Below, one piece after another: positions 26,698-37,502 of a stretch of DNA of 64,000 nucleotides. Numbering within the stretch: position 1 is the stretch's first letter; each line of letters begins with the position of its first letter. The notes beneath the pieces are model-generated. The model had not been told where the DNA came from. It saw only the letters and a program-made list of their open reading frames with translations, and ran no database searches. The DNA is from Bordetella trematum (lineage in GTDB: Bacteria; Pseudomonadota; Gammaproteobacteria; Burkholderiales; Burkholderiaceae_B): positions 62,001 to 126,000 of the forward strand of contig NZ_FKBR01000019.1 of the NCBI RefSeq assembly GCF_900078335.1, given 5' to 3'. The position numbers and the translations under genes were made by a program.

Positions 26698-28401
26698 ATG
26701 GCTATCGATATCGCGCAATTCGCCATGGTCCTGGCGCTGGCGGTGCTGTTGACGGTGCTGCTGGGCAAGTGGATCGCCCGTCTTTTTACCCGGCCTTCGC
26801 ACAGCCTGCTGGAGCGCGGCACCTATCAGGTGCTGGGCATCGACCCGGCCGAAGGCATGTCGTGGAAACGTTACGGACTGGCGCTGCTGCTGAGCAACGC
26901 CGCCATGATGCTGCTGGGCTATGCCTTGCTGCGCCTGCAGCAGTACCTGCCGGGCGACGCGCTGGCGCGGGCCTCGCAGACGCCGGACCTGGCCTTCAAT
27001 ACGGCGGCCTCTTTCATCACCAATACCAACTGGCAGGCCTATTCCGGAGAGAGCAGCCTGTCCAACCTGTCGCAGATGGCGGTCATCACTTTTCTGATGT
27101 CGGTCAGCGCGGCCACGGGCGTGGCTGCGGCAGGCGGTTTCCTGCGCGGGCTGGCAGGCCGCAACAGGCAGGACATCGGTAATTTCTGGGTGGACTTTAC
27201 GCGGGTGCTATACCGCCTGCTGCTGCCTCTGTGCTTTCTGCTGGCGCTGGTCTACGTCTGGCAGGGCATCCCGCAGACACTGGACGCCCAGGCGGTCGTC
27301 AGCACGCTGGAAGGGGCGCGTCAGCAACTGATCGTCGGCCCGGTAGCCAGCCTGGAAGCCATCAAGCACATCGGCACCAACGGGGGCGGGTTCTTCGGCA
27401 TGAACGCCGCGCATCCGTTCGAGAATCCCACGCCGCTGACCAACACTCTGCACATCCTGGGCATGTTGCTGATTCCGGCCGCGTTGACCTATGCCTGCGG
27501 CAGTCTGCTGGGCCGCCGGGCGCAAGGCTGGGCTTTCCTGGCGGCCTTTCTGCTGATGTTCGTGGGCTTCCTGTCGCTGGTCTACGGCGCCGAGCAGGGC
27601 GGCAACCCGCTGCTCACGCCGCTGGGCGTGGATCAGGCCCACAGCGGCGCGCAGGGCGGCGGCAACCTCGAAGGCAAGGAAATGCGCTTCGGCGTGGCCG
27701 GCAGCAGCCTGTTCGCCTCGGTGACGACGGCTGCGACCACCGGCTCGGTCAACTCCATGCATGCCTCGTACACCCCGCTGGGCGGGCTGGTGCCGCTGGC
27801 CCAGATGATGCTCAACAACGTGTTCGGAGGGGATGGCGTCGGCCTGATCAACCTGCTTACCTACGCCATTCTGACGGTCTTCCTGGTGGGCATGATGATC
27901 GGCCGCACACCCGAGTTCCTGGGCAAGAAGATCGAAGCGCGCGAAATGAAGTACGTCATGCTGGCCGTGCTGGCGCATCCCCTGTGCATTCTCGGCTTTA
28001 CCGCCATCGCCAGCCTGATGCCCGGCACGCTGGACAGTCTGGCCAATGGCGGCCCGCATGGTTTCAGCGAAGTGCTCTATGCCTACACCTCGGGCACGGC
28101 CAACAACGGCTCGGCTTTTGCCGGCCTGAACGCCAACACGCCGTTCTTCAACACCACCATCGGCCTGGCCATGCTGTTTGGCCGCTATCTGACGTTGCTG
28201 CCCATGCTGGCGGTGGCCGGTTGCCTGGCGGCCAAGAAGACGGTGCCGCCCAGCGCCGGTACGCTCTCGACGGCCACGCCGCTCTTTACCGTGCTGCTGG
28301 TGTTCGTGGTGCTGGTGGTGGGCGGGCTGACCTTTCTGCCGGCGCTGGCCCTGGGCCCGATCGTCGAACACACGCTCATGCTGTCCGGCCAGACTTTCTG
28401 A
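26698..28401 (+). CDS. kdpA: Potassium-transporting ATPase subunit A
   Basis: This 567-residue channel-like subunit selects and conducts potassium. The four filter-loop regions are recognisable: [48 protein letters not shown] and [20 protein letters not shown], in order along the protein. About ten hydrophobic helices surround them. The ATG at 26698 is preferred over an in-frame GTG three bases earlier. It is followed by kdpC, not kdpB, which departs from the common kdpFABC order. Confidence 0.95.
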   Translation: MAIDIAQFAMVLALAVLLTVLLGKWIARLFTRPSHSLLERGTYQVLGIDPAEGMSWKRYGLALLLSNAAMMLLGYALLRLQQYLPGDALARASQTPDLAFNTAASFITNTNWQAYSGESSLSNLSQMAVITFLMSVSAATGVAAAGGFLRGLAGRNRQDIGNFWVDFTRVLYRLLLPLCFLLALVYVWQGIPQTLDAQAVVSTLEGARQQLIVGPVASLEAIKHIGTNGGGFFGMNAAHPFENPTPLTNTLHILGMLLIPAALTYACGSLLGRRAQGWAFLAAFLLMFVGFLSLVYGAEQGGNPLLTPLGVDQAHSGAQGGGNLEGKEMRFGVAGSSLFASVTTAATTGSVNSMHASYTPLGGLVPLAQMMLNNVFGGDGVGLINLLTYAILTVFLVGMMIGRTPEFLGKKIEAREMKYVMLAVLAHPLCILGFTAIASLMPGTLDSLANGGPHGFSEVLYAYTSGTANNGSAFAGLNANTPFFNTTIGLAMLFGRYLTLLPMLAVAGCLAAKKTVPPSAGTLSTATPLFTVLLVFVVLVVGGLTFLPALALGPIVEHTLMLSGQTF

Positions 28402-28410
28402 GGAACCATC

Positions 28411-29085
28411 ATGTCAAACCAAGCCAATGCCCGCTCCGCCCATGCAAGGCCCGCTGCGCGGGGCCTGCTGCGTCCGGCCCTGATCTCGGCCGTCTTCTTC
28501 ATGGTGGTCACCGGCATCGTGTATCCCTTGGCGACCACCGGGGCGGCCCAGATGCTGTGGCCCGCCCAGGCCCAGGGAAGCCTGCTGCTGCGCGACGGCG
28601 TGCCCGTAGGCTCGCGGGTGATCGGCCAGGCGTTCAGCCAGGCGCAGTACTTCCATGGCCGTCCCAGCGCCACTCAGGGGGTGGACCCGACCGACCCGGC
28701 CAGGAGTGTGCCGCAGCCCTACAACGCGGCGGCCAGCGGCGCCAGCAATCAGGGCGCGCTCAGCCGCCAGTTGCTGGGCGATGTGGCCGCCAGGGTAGCG
28801 GCCTATCGCCAGGAGAACGGCCTGGATGCCGCACAGGCGGTGCCGGTCGATGCCGTGACAGCCTCGGCCTCCGGGCTGGATCCGCACATTTCCCTGGCCA
28901 ATGCACGGCTGCAGGCCGCGCGCGTGGCGCAAGCCCGCCAGTGGCCCGAGCAGGCGGTGCTGGCCTTGCTGGCCCGCCACAGCGAGACGCGCCAGTTCGG
29001 CCTGCTGGGCGAGCCGCGGGTCAATGTGCTGGAACTGAACCTTGCCCTGGATGAAGCGGGCGCAGCCCGTCTCGGGAATCAATAA
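28411..29085 (+). CDS. kdpC: Potassium-transporting ATPase subunit C
   Basis: This 224-residue protein has one N-terminal transmembrane helix ([20 protein letters not shown]) and a soluble domain with the KdpC signatures [16 protein letters not shown] and [18 protein letters not shown]. KdpC raises the ATP affinity of KdpB. It lies nine bases after kdpA and ends 13 bases before kdpB. The length is slightly above the E. coli protein (190 residues) because of an N-terminal extension and a longer tail. Confidence 0.94.
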   Translation: MSNQANARSAHARPAARGLLRPALISAVFFMVVTGIVYPLATTGAAQMLWPAQAQGSLLLRDGVPVGSRVIGQAFSQAQYFHGRPSATQGVDPTDPARSVPQPYNAAASGASNQGALSRQLLGDVAARVAAYRQENGLDAAQAVPVDAVTASASGLDPHISLANARLQAARVAQARQWPEQAVLALLARHSETRQFGLLGEPRVNVLELNLALDEAGAARLGNQ

Positions 29086-29098
29086 CGCAGGTGCCATC

Positions 29099-31189
29099 AT
29101 GTCTCACTCTGAAGCGGCCCGCGCCACCCACGGCGCTCCTTTGAATACCTCCCGGCCGGCCTGGACCGGCATAGCCTGGCAGGCCGTGCGCAAGCTCTCG
29201 CCGCGCGACCAGATGAAGAACCCGGTCATGTTCGTGGTCTACGTCGGCAGCATCGTGGCCACGCTCCTGGGCCTCCAGGCGCTGGGAGGCGAGGGCGATG
29301 CCCCGGCCGGGTTCATCTTTGCGGTGGCCGCCTGGCTATGGTTCACGCTGCTGTTCGCCAATGCCGCCGAGGCTCTCGCCGAAGGGCGCGGCAAGGCCCA
29401 TGCCCAGGCGTTGCGCGCCACCCGGCGCGCGGTCATGGCCAAGGTGCTCGATGCGCCGCAGCGCGACGGCACCGTGACGCAGGTGCCCAGCGATGCCCTG
29501 ACGGTGGGCGCTTACGTGCTGGTCAACGCCGGCGAGATCATCCCGGCCGATGGCGAAGTGGTCGTCGGTGTGGCGTCGGTCGACGAGTCCGCCATCACCG
29601 GCGAGTCCGCGCCGGTGATCCGCGAGTCGGGCGGCGACCTGAGCTCGGTGACGGGCGGCACGCGGGTGCTGTCCGACTGGCTCATCCTGCGCGTGACGGC
29701 GCGCCCCGGCGAGGCTTTCCTGGATCGCATGATCTCGATGGTCGAGGGCGCGCGGCGCGGCAAGACGCCCAATGAGGTGGCCCTGACCATCCTGCTGGTG
29801 GCGTTGACGCTGATCTTTCTGCTGGTGTGCGTGACGCTGCTGCCATTCTCCTACTTCAGCGTGCTGCTCAACGGCAGCGGCCAGACCGTCAGCCTGACGG
29901 TGCTGATCGCGCTGCTGGTGTGCCTCATCCCGACCACCATTGGCGCGCTGCTGTCGGCCGTGGGCATTGCCGGCATGAGCCGCATGATGCGGGCCAATGT
30001 GCTGGCCACGTCCGGACGCGCCATCGAGGCGGCCGGCGATGTCGATGTCCTATTGCTGGACAAGACCGGCACCATCACCCTGGGCAACCGCGAGGCCGCG
30101 TCTTTCCTCGCCGCGCCCGGCGTGAGCGAGCGTGAGCTGGCCGAAGCCGCCTGCCTGGCCTCGTTGGCCGACGAAACGCCCGAGGGGCGCTCCATCGTGG
30201 CGCTGGCCCGGCGCCGCTTCGAACTGCCGCAAGCGGCGCTGGCCGGACCGCCGGCCGGCGCACAGGCGATCGCCTTCAGCGCCGCGACCCGCATGAGCGG
30301 GATGGATCTGGGCATGCGTCAGTTGCGCAAGGGCGCGGCCTCGGCCATCCGCCAGCATATCGAGCGCGCCGGCGGCGCGTTTCCCGACAGCGTGGCGCGC
30401 GCCGTCGAAAGCGTGGCGCAGCGCGGCAGCACCCCCCTGGTGGTGGCCGATGGCGCCGGGGTGCTGGGCGTGGTGGAACTCAAGGACATCGTCAAAAGCG
30501 GTATCAAGGAACGGTTCGCCGAGCTGCGGCGCATCGGCATCAAGACGGTAATGATCACGGGCGACAACGCCCTCACGGCGGCGGCCATCGCCGCCGATGC
30601 CGGGGTCGATGACTACCTGGCCGAGGCCACCCCCGAAGACAAGTTGCGCCTGATCCGCCAGTACCAGGCCCAGGGCCACCTGGTGGCGATGACCGGCGAC
30701 GGCACCAATGATGCGCCGGCCCTGGCGCAGGCCGACGTGGCCGTGGCCATGAACAGCGGCACCCAGGCGGCCAAGGAGGCAGGCAATATGGTCGATCTGG
30801 ACAGCAACCCGACCAAGCTGCTGCGGGTGGTCGAGGTCGGCAAGCAGATGATCATGACGCGCGGCGCGCTGACCACCTTCAGCGTCGCCAACGACCTGGC
30901 CAAGTACTTCGCCATCATTCCGGCCGCCTTCGTGGCCACCTATCCGGCGCTGGCCTCGCTCAACGTCATGGGCCTGCACAGTCCTGCTTCGGCCATTCTC
31001 GCGGCGGTCATCTTCAACGCGCTGATCATCGTCGCCCTGGTGCCGCTGGCGCTGCGCGGCGTGAAGTACCGCGCCGAGCCGGCCGAACGCCTGCTGCGGC
31101 GCAATCTGTTCATCTACGGGCTGGGCGGACTGGTGGCGCCGTTCATCGGCATCAAGCTGATTGACATGCTGCTGACGCCATTTTTCTGA
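29099..31189 (+). CDS. kdpB: Potassium-transporting P-type ATPase subunit B
   Basis: This 696-residue catalytic subunit hydrolyses ATP. It has the actuator TGES motif ([15 protein letters not shown]), the phosphorylation site DKTGT at D321, the nucleotide-domain segments [11 protein letters not shown] and the hinge [12 protein letters not shown], and the [18 protein letters not shown] membrane segment. All active residues are intact. The start at 29099 was chosen over an upstream in-frame ATG that lies within kdpC. It follows kdpC in this operon, an inverted order of the last two structural genes. Confidence 0.96.
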   Translation: MSHSEAARATHGAPLNTSRPAWTGIAWQAVRKLSPRDQMKNPVMFVVYVGSIVATLLGLQALGGEGDAPAGFIFAVAAWLWFTLLFANAAEALAEGRGKAHAQALRATRRAVMAKVLDAPQRDGTVTQVPSDALTVGAYVLVNAGEIIPADGEVVVGVASVDESAITGESAPVIRESGGDLSSVTGGTRVLSDWLILRVTARPGEAFLDRMISMVEGARRGKTPNEVALTILLVALTLIFLLVCVTLLPFSYFSVLLNGSGQTVSLTVLIALLVCLIPTTIGALLSAVGIAGMSRMMRANVLATSGRAIEAAGDVDVLLLDKTGTITLGNREAASFLAAPGVSERELAEAACLASLADETPEGRSIVALARRRFELPQAALAGPPAGAQAIAFSAATRMSGMDLGMRQLRKGAASAIRQHIERAGGAFPDSVARAVESVAQRGSTPLVVADGAGVLGVVELKDIVKSGIKERFAELRRIGIKTVMITGDNALTAAAIAADAGVDDYLAEATPEDKLRLIRQYQAQGHLVAMTGDGTNDAPALAQADVAVAMNSGTQAAKEAGNMVDLDSNPTKLLRVVEVGKQMIMTRGALTTFSVANDLAKYFAIIPAAFVATYPALASLNVMGLHSPASAILAAVIFNALIIVALVPLALRGVKYRAEPAERLLRRNLFIYGLGGLVAPFIGIKLIDMLLTPFF

Positions 31190-31271
31190 ACAGGCCGCGC
31201 CAGTGGCGTTACAGTAGCCGCAGCCGGTTTGCGACAGGCGGGCCGGCATGCAACCGCAGAGGGATCCAGGG

Positions 31272-33971
31272 ATGGGCGATGATCGCAGCCGCCAGGCCGA
31301 CGCACTGATCGGCACCTTGCGCCGCCAGGCGGCCGGACGCCTGACCGTATTCCTGGGGGCAGCGCCCGGGGTCGGCAAGACGTTCGCCATGCTCACACGG
31401 GCGCGCGAACTGCACCGCCAGGGGCTGGACGTGCTGATCGGCGTGGTCGAGACGCACGGGCGTCAGGAAACCCAGGCGCTGGTAGAGGGCCTGCCGAGCC
31501 TGGCGCCCCGGCGCATGCTCCATCAGGGGCGTGAACGGCTGGAGATGGACCTGGACGGTCTGCTGGCACGTCGCCCGGCCATTGCGCTGGTCGACGAGCT
31601 GGCCCATCGCAACGTTCCGGGCAGCCGCCATGAACGGCGCTGGCAGGACGTCGAAGAGCTGCTCAACGCCGGCATCGACGTCTATACCACGGTCAACGTC
31701 CAGCACCTGGAAAGCCTGAACGACGTGGTGCGCCAGATCACCGGGGTCCGGGTCACGGAGACCGTGCCCGACGCCCTGTTCGAGTCCCTGCGCGATATCC
31801 GCCTGGTGGATCTGCCGGCGCGCGAGCTGATCGAGCGTCTGAACCAGGGCAAGGTCTATCTGCCCGAACAGGCCGCACGCGCGCTGCAGGCCTTCTTTTC
31901 GCCATCCAACCTTACGGCGCTGCGCGAGCTGGCCATGCAGACCGTCAGCGACCTGGTCGATGCCGACCTGCGCGAGACGCGCGCCGCGCGCGGGCTGCCC
32001 GGCATCGCCATGCAGCGCCATGTCCTGATCGCCATCGATGGCGCAGGCCACTCCGAGTACCTGGTGCGCGCTGGCGCGCGCATTGCCGAGCGGCGCGGCG
32101 CGCCCTGGTCGGTGGTCACGGTCGATACCGGTCGCAGCAGCCCGGCCGGCACACCCGGCGGCTCGCCGCCGCCGGCGCAGCAGGCGCGCCAGCTGGAGAT
32201 AGACCGGGCCTTCGCGCTGGCGCGCAGCCTGGGGGGCGATACGGAGGTGCTCTATGACACCGATGTCACCCAGGCGCTGCTGGACGCGGCAGCTTTGCGC
32301 GGCGCGCGCGCCCTGGTCATCGGGCGCACCCGCGAGCGGCCCATCGCGCGCATCTTCAACCGCACCCTGACCCAGCAGCTGCTTCAGCGTGGCGCGCGCT
32401 ATGAGCTCACCATCATCAGCACCCCGCAGATCCGGCGTCGCGCGGCGCAATGGGAGCTCGATGGCGGCGCGCGTGCCGGCTGGCGCGAGGCCGCCCTCAT
32501 CCTGTTGGCCAGCCTGGGAGCCGTGGTCGCGGCTGCGCTGGCCGAGCGCTTCGCCGGCCTGCAGGATCTGTCTCTGGTGTTTCTGGTGGCCGTCATCCTG
32601 GTGGCGTCGCGCAGCCGCATGGCGGCGGCGGTGATCACGGCCGTGCTGTGCTTTCTGGCCTATGACTTCTTCTTCATCGAGCCGCGTCTGACCTTGCGCA
32701 TCAGCGCGCATCGCGGCGTGGCCACGGTGCTGCTCTTTCTGGGGGCGGCGCTGATCGCCGGGAGGCTGGCCTCACGGCTGCGCATGCAGGTGGTGGCGCT
32801 GCGCGCGGCCAACACCCACGCCACCGCCATGCAGACCCTGGGGCGCAAGCTTTCCAATGCGGCCGATCTGGGCGAGGTCGTGGCCGCAGGGTCGGCCGTG
32901 CTTCAGTCGACGTTGCGCGCGCAGGCCTGGATCCGCATCGATGACGTCAGCGGCCCGCCCGCGGCCGCAGCCCAGCTGAGCGAGAAAGACCGCCTGGCGG
33001 CCGACTGGAGCGCCAAACAGGGCCTGCCCAGCGGGCGTCACACCGATACCCTGGCCGACTCTGCGTGGTGGTTTCTGCCGATCCGGGCCGATCAGCAGAC
33101 GCTGGGCGTGGTGGGTCTGCGCTTTGCCGACGCCGCCGCCCGCCCGCCGTTCGAGCAGCGCCGCCTGGCCGAGCGCATGGTCGAAGACATTGGCCAGGCG
33201 GCGCTGCGCACGCGTCTGGTGGCCGAGCTGGAAAGCGCCCGCCTGACCGGCGAAACCGAACGCTTGCGCTCGGCTCTGCTGTCTTCGGTATCGCACGATC
33301 TGCGCTCGCCGCTGTCGGCCATCATCGGCGCGGCCGACACCCTGGCGAGCTACGGACAGAATCTGGGGCCGGAGGATCAGCGCAGCCTGCTGTCGACCAT
33401 CCATATCGAGGGCGAGCGACTGGATCGCTACATCCAGAACCTGCTCGACATGACGCGGCTGGGTCACCAGGGCGGGCTGACGCTGGTGCGCGACTGGATC
33501 GGGCTGGACGAGCTGCTTGGTTCGGCCGCGCGGCGGCTGCAGCGCTATGCGCCCGGCATCGGGGTGGATATCGTGGTCGATCCGGCGATAGGCCTGGTTC
33601 ACGTGCATCCGGCTCTGGTCGAACAGGCGCTCTTCAATGTGCTGGAGAATGCCGCCAAGTTCTCGCCGCCGGGGCAGGCCATCGAGGTGCAGGCGCGGCG
33701 GCTGGATCCGGCCACGGTGCGGATCGACATCTCGGATCGCGGCCCCGGCATTCCGGAGGCCGAACGCAACCGGATTTTCGATATGTTCTACAGCGTCGAG
33801 CGTGGCGACCGGGGCAAGCCGGGCACCGGGCTGGGCCTGACCATCGTGCAGGGCATCATCGGCGCGCACCTGGGCAAGGTGCAGGCCCTGCCCGGCCCGC
33901 AGGGCGTCGGGACCACGGTGCGCCTGACGCTGCCATCGGGGCAGGCGCCCCAGGAGGAGGAAGGACCATGA
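31272..33971 (+). CDS. kdpD: Potassium sensor histidine kinase
   Basis: This 899-residue membrane sensor has an N-terminal KdpD domain with the Walker A stretch FLGAAPGVGKT, then a universal-stress-protein-like domain (HVLIAIDGAGHSEYLVRAGA), four transmembrane helices near residues 405-500, a GAF-like segment and a kinase core. The phosphorylated histidine is H675 in SSVSHDLRSPLSAI, and the ATP-binding G boxes include GTGLGLTIVQGIIGAH. An in-frame ATG at 31248 would add eight residues; the 31272 start has better upstream purines. It overlaps kdpE by ATGA and controls the kdp genes. Confidence 0.95.
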   Translation: MGDDRSRQADALIGTLRRQAAGRLTVFLGAAPGVGKTFAMLTRARELHRQGLDVLIGVVETHGRQETQALVEGLPSLAPRRMLHQGRERLEMDLDGLLARRPAIALVDELAHRNVPGSRHERRWQDVEELLNAGIDVYTTVNVQHLESLNDVVRQITGVRVTETVPDALFESLRDIRLVDLPARELIERLNQGKVYLPEQAARALQAFFSPSNLTALRELAMQTVSDLVDADLRETRAARGLPGIAMQRHVLIAIDGAGHSEYLVRAGARIAERRGAPWSVVTVDTGRSSPAGTPGGSPPPAQQARQLEIDRAFALARSLGGDTEVLYDTDVTQALLDAAALRGARALVIGRTRERPIARIFNRTLTQQLLQRGARYELTIISTPQIRRRAAQWELDGGARAGWREAALILLASLGAVVAAALAERFAGLQDLSLVFLVAVILVASRSRMAAAVITAVLCFLAYDFFFIEPRLTLRISAHRGVATVLLFLGAALIAGRLASRLRMQVVALRAANTHATAMQTLGRKLSNAADLGEVVAAGSAVLQSTLRAQAWIRIDDVSGPPAAAAQLSEKDRLAADWSAKQGLPSGRHTDTLADSAWWFLPIRADQQTLGVVGLRFADAAARPPFEQRRLAERMVEDIGQAALRTRLVAELESARLTGETERLRSALLSSVSHDLRSPLSAIIGAADTLASYGQNLGPEDQRSLLSTIHIEGERLDRYIQNLLDMTRLGHQGGLTLVRDWIGLDELLGSAARRLQRYAPGIGVDIVVDPAIGLVHVHPALVEQALFNVLENAAKFSPPGQAIEVQARRLDPATVRIDISDRGPGIPEAERNRIFDMFYSVERGDRGKPGTGLGLTIVQGIIGAHLGKVQALPGPQGVGTTVRLTLPSGQAPQEEEGP

Positions 33972-34669
33972 CGGTTGCGCAGACCGTGCCGGCGCCGCGT
34001 GTGCTCATCGTCGACGACGAGCCGCAGATCCGGCGTTTTCTTGATATCAGCCTGCGCGCGCAGGGCTATGCGACCTTGCAGGCGGAAACCGGTCAGCAGG
34101 GGCTGAGCCTGCTGGCCGGGCGCGGCGCGGACCTGGTGGTGCTGGACCTGGGGCTGCCCGACCGCGACGGTCTGGATGTGCTGCGCGAGCTGCGCGGCTG
34201 GTCGTCGGTGCCGGTGATCGTGCTGACGGTGCGCGCAGCCGAGAGCGAAAAAGTTGCGCTGCTGGATGCCGGCGCCAACGATTACGTCACCAAGCCGTTC
34301 GGGGTCGAGGAGCTGATGGCGCGCATCCGCGCCTTTCTGCGCGCCAGCGGCCCGCGCGGCGCGGCGGGCGTGGCCTTTGATGACGGCCGCCTGCGCATCG
34401 ATCTGACGCAGCGCGATGTGCGCCTTGACGGCCAGCCGCTGGCCCTGACGCGCAAGGAATTCGCCCTGCTGGCCCTGCTGCTGCAGCAGCAGGGCCGCCT
34501 GGTGACCCAGACCCAGATACTGCGCGCAGTCTGGGGGCCCAGCCACGAACAGGACACGCATTATCTGCGCATCCTGCTGGGAAAGTTGCGCGCCAAGCTC
34601 GGCGATGACGCCACCGCGCCGCGCTATCTCATCACCGAGCCGGGCGTGGGCCTGCGTTTCGCCGGCTAG
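33968..34669 (+). CDS. kdpE: Kdp response regulator
   Basis: This 233-residue OmpR-class regulator has a receiver domain with the acid pair VDDEP near residue 16, phosphorylated D60 in LVVLDLGLPDRDG, and the lysine in YVTKPFGVEEL. The C-terminal winged helix includes ALTRKEFALLALLLQQQGRL and ends GVGLRFAG. It would bind upstream of the porin/kdpF genes when phosphorylated by KdpD. Its TAG stop overlaps the opposite-strand stop of the FAD oxidoreductase in a shared CTAG, with no terminator between them. Confidence 0.95.
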   Translation: MTVAQTVPAPRVLIVDDEPQIRRFLDISLRAQGYATLQAETGQQGLSLLAGRGADLVVLDLGLPDRDGLDVLRELRGWSSVPVIVLTVRAAESEKVALLDAGANDYVTKPFGVEELMARIRAFLRASGPRGAAGVAFDDGRLRIDLTQRDVRLDGQPLALTRKEFALLALLLQQQGRLVTQTQILRAVWGPSHEQDTHYLRILLGKLRAKLGDDATAPRYLITEPGVGLRFAG

Positions 34670-36036
34670 AGCGCGCTGCCCAGCCGATGCATTTCGGCGC
34701 GTACCTGGCGGCCTTGCAGGGCGCGCAGCGGCTGTCCGCTGTCCAGCGACAGCACGCAGGCCACGGCGGCGGCCCGTCCGTATTCGAAGCACTGCGCCGT
34801 CACCCGGGCCGAAGCCAGGGCTTCGTGCTCGGCGCTCAGGCATCGTCCTGCCACGATGAGGTTTTCGCCCTGGCGCGGCACCAGGCTCAGGTAGGGCACC
34901 TCGTAGTAGTCGTCCAGCAGCCAGTGCAGCTTGGGCTTGTCGCCGCTGTGTAGTTCGATGGGCCACGGTACTTTGCAGATGGCGTCGTCTTGCTTGCGGC
35001 AGGCCAGCACGTCGTCGTTGCGCAGGGTATGGACCCCGGCGATGCTGCGCGTCTGGCGCACGCCGACCTGCACGCCGGTGTTCATCACGTAGCTGGCTTC
35101 GCAGCCGGGCACCGATTCGCGCAGGAAGGCGGCGTACTCGCGCACCTGGCGTCGCCCGAGGATCTCGGCTTCGGTGAAGTCTTGCGGGTCGATCACATTG
35201 AGCATGCGGCCGTCGTGCGCGGTCAGGCGGGTGGCGTTGACCAGCAGCTCCCGCGGGTGGGTGGTGGGGAAAATCCAGATCTTCTTGCGCGGCAGGGCGT
35301 GGCGCGCGGCGGCGTCGGCGGCTTCGATGGCCTCGCTCACCTTGGGCGGGTTGATGGTGTCATCGCCCCAGTAATCCAGAAAGCGCGGCACGTCGACGTT
35401 GCCCAGGCGGAAGAACATGGTCGGGTTCTGGATGCGACCCTGGTCGCCGAAGACATAGGGGTAGCCGGCCAGCGCAATCACTGCGGCGTCGCCCGAGGCG
35501 TCGATGATGCGTTGCGCCAGCACGATCGAGCGGCCTGCCGCCGAGGTGATCTCCACGCCCCGGCAGGCGTCGCCGTCCATGATGACGCCGCTGACGCGGG
35601 TATGGAAAAGCGTGCGGGCGCCGCTGGCCTGCAGCAGGTCATCGGCGGTTTCGCTCCAGGCCAGCGGGTCGTGGGTGACGGTCCAGGTCTTGCCGTAGCG
35701 TTGCGGGCCGGTGACGCCGCCGCGCCGGGCGAGCGCGGCGCGAAAGCGTTCGGTGAAACCGAAGACGATCTGCTGCGGAGCCGGATCACGGTCGCTGGCG
35801 AGGTACATGCCGCAGATCGTGCCGGACAGGCCGGCCACGGCCGCGCCGCCGCAAAAGCCATAGCTCTCGATCACCAGGGTGGATTTGCCATACTCGGCCG
35901 CGGTGGTCGCCGCGGCCACGCCGGCAGCGCCCGCGCCGACCACCAGCACGTCGACCTCGGCCAGCACCGGCAGGTCAGGCAGGCTGTCGTAGCGGTGGAT
36001 CAGTCGCCAGTCGGGGAATCCGGGTGAGTGTTCCAT
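34666..36036 (-). CDS. FAD-dependent oxidoreductase (FAD_oxidored family)
   Basis: This 456-residue flavoprotein starts MEHSPGFPDWRLIHRYDSLP and has an FAD-binding Rossmann motif VDVLVVGAGAAGVAAATTAA near residue 28, then ESYGFCGGAAVAGLSGTICG, which is typical of the PF12831 family. The C terminus carries NLIVAGRCLSAEHEALASAR, the second FAD contact of the same family. It probably oxidises a hydroxy acid or similar compound. It is last in a minus-strand operon after an IlvD/Edd-type dehydratase and an MFS transporter, so it likely acts in the same sugar-acid or hydroxy-acid pathway. Its substrate is unknown. Confidence 0.83.
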   Translation of the reverse strand: MEHSPGFPDWRLIHRYDSLPDLPVLAEVDVLVVGAGAAGVAAATTAAEYGKSTLVIESYGFCGGAAVAGLSGTICGMYLASDRDPAPQQIVFGFTERFRAALARRGGVTGPQRYGKTWTVTHDPLAWSETADDLLQASGARTLFHTRVSGVIMDGDACRGVEITSAAGRSIVLAQRIIDASGDAAVIALAGYPYVFGDQGRIQNPTMFFRLGNVDVPRFLDYWGDDTINPPKVSEAIEAADAAARHALPRKKIWIFPTTHPRELLVNATRLTAHDGRMLNVIDPQDFTEAEILGRRQVREYAAFLRESVPGCEASYVMNTGVQVGVRQTRSIAGVHTLRNDDVLACRKQDDAICKVPWPIELHSGDKPKLHWLLDDYYEVPYLSLVPRQGENLIVAGRCLSAEHEALASARVTAQCFEYGRAAAVACVLSLDSGQPLRALQGRQVRAEMHRLGSAL

Positions 36037-36113
36037 GAGGGTCTCCAGTGCAGGGCCAGGCCGCAAGCCGAGGCGCGGCCTGGCAGGGGGCAGGGGGCGC
36101 CGGCCCCCGGCGT

Positions 36114-37400
36114 TCAGTCGATTTCCTTGTGCACCGTTTCCGGTCCCAGGGCCAGGGCGATGAGGGTGAACACGCCCATCACGCCCATGTAGACCACGAT
36201 GGGCCACCAGTGCTGGTAGTAGGAATAAAGCGCGGTGGCGATGAAGGGCGCCAGGCCGCCGGCCAGCAGCGATCCCAGCTCGCGCGAGAAGGCAAAGCCT
36301 GCCAGGCGGAACTCGGTGTCGAACAGCTCGGCGTACCAGGCGGCCTGGGGCGACAGCATGGCGGGATAGGCGATGCCCAGGCCCACGGCAAAGCCCAGGG
36401 CCACGGCCCAGAAGGCGCCCACATCCAGCAGCAGGAAGAACGGGATCAGCCACAGGACGGAGAAGATGATCCCGCCCAGATAGACCTTCTTGCGGCCCAC
36501 ACGATCCGACAGCGCGCCATAGAAAGGGATGGTCACCAGTTGCACGCAGGAGGCCAGGATCACGGCCCACAGGGCGGTCGATTTTTCCATGTGCAGTGTC
36601 GTCACCATGTACGACACGCAGAACACCGGATAGAGGTAGGCGAAGCCGTTCTCGCCCATGCGCGAGCCGATCACGATCAGGAAGCTGCGCGGATGGCGCT
36701 TGATAGCCGAGAACAGGCCGATCTTCTCCATCTGCACGGTCTGTTGCGCCTTCTCGAAGGCGGGCGGCTCTTCGATGTTGCGGCGGATGAAGTAGCCCAC
36801 CACGACGCAGGCTGCGCCCAGCAGGAAGGGCACACGCCAGCCCCAGTCCATGAACTGCGCTTCGCTCAGCGTGCTGAGGAAGAAGAAGAACACCGCGTTG
36901 GCCAGCAGCGTGGCGACGGCAAAGCCCAGCGGCGCCCAGGCGCCGGCCGCGCCGCGCTTGCCCTTCTGGGCGTGTTCGACCGACAGCACCACGGCGCCGG
37001 CATATTCGCCGCCCGCGCCAAAGCCCTGGATCAGGCGCATCAGCACCAGCAGGATGGGCGCCCAGACGCCGATCGTTTCATAGCTGGGCAATAGACCGAT
37101 GGCCGTGGTGGCCCCGCCCATCAGGAACAGGGTCAGCACCAGAATGGAGCGACGCCCGAGCCGGTCGCCCATGTAGCCCAGCACCAGGCCGCCCAGCGGA
37201 CGCGCCAGGAAACCCACGGCATAGGTGGCGAAGGCCGCCAGCGTGCCCATCAAAGGATCGGTGTTGGGGAAAAAGACCTTGTTGAGCACGATGGCCGCAG
37301 CCGTGCCGTAGATGATGAAGTCGTACCATTCGAGTACGGTGCCGATGAAGGCGGCCAGCCCGGCTTTGCGGGCTTTTTTGTCATGTGCCTGTGTGGACAT
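36114..37400 (-). CDS. MFS transporter, metabolite:proton symporter (MHS) family
   Basis: This 428-residue protein has twelve hydrophobic segments and the MHS signatures FIGTVLEWYDFIIYGTAAAI at the N terminus, GYMGDRLGRRSILVLTLFLM in the loop between helices 2 and 3, and LIQGFGAGGEYAGAVVLSVE. Relatives import proline/betaine, shikimate, citrate or other organic acids with protons. The start at 37400 was taken because the frame before it lacks features. It sits between the dehydratase and FAD oxidoreductase genes, so it probably imports their substrate. Confidence 0.9.
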   Translation of the reverse strand: MSTQAHDKKARKAGLAAFIGTVLEWYDFIIYGTAAAIVLNKVFFPNTDPLMGTLAAFATYAVGFLARPLGGLVLGYMGDRLGRRSILVLTLFLMGGATTAIGLLPSYETIGVWAPILLVLMRLIQGFGAGGEYAGAVVLSVEHAQKGKRGAAGAWAPLGFAVATLLANAVFFFFLSTLSEAQFMDWGWRVPFLLGAACVVVGYFIRRNIEEPPAFEKAQQTVQMEKIGLFSAIKRHPRSFLIVIGSRMGENGFAYLYPVFCVSYMVTTLHMEKSTALWAVILASCVQLVTIPFYGALSDRVGRKKVYLGGIIFSVLWLIPFFLLLDVGAFWAVALGFAVGLGIAYPAMLSPQAAWYAELFDTEFRLAGFAFSRELGSLLAGGLAPFIATALYSYYQHWWPIVVYMGVMGVFTLIALALGPETVHKEID

Positions 37401-37458
37401 GGTGGGGTTGTCTCCAGAGGGGTGCTGCATGGATGCTGCGTGGGTACTGCATCTGCGT

Positions 37459-37500
37459 GGCGCGCTGCGCGCCCGGCCGTGCCCGGTCGCGCAGCGCGCC
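37459..37500 (-). promoter_or_regulatory. Intercistronic hairpin between dehydratase and transporter genes
   Basis: GGCGCGCTGCGCG (37459-37471) and CGCGCAGCGCGCC (37488-37500) are exact inverted copies with a 16-base loop. The stem starts two bases after the dehydratase stop on the minus strand. It lacks a T run and so probably acts on message stability or partial attenuation between the genes. Confidence 0.55.
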
Positions 37501-37502
37501 GC

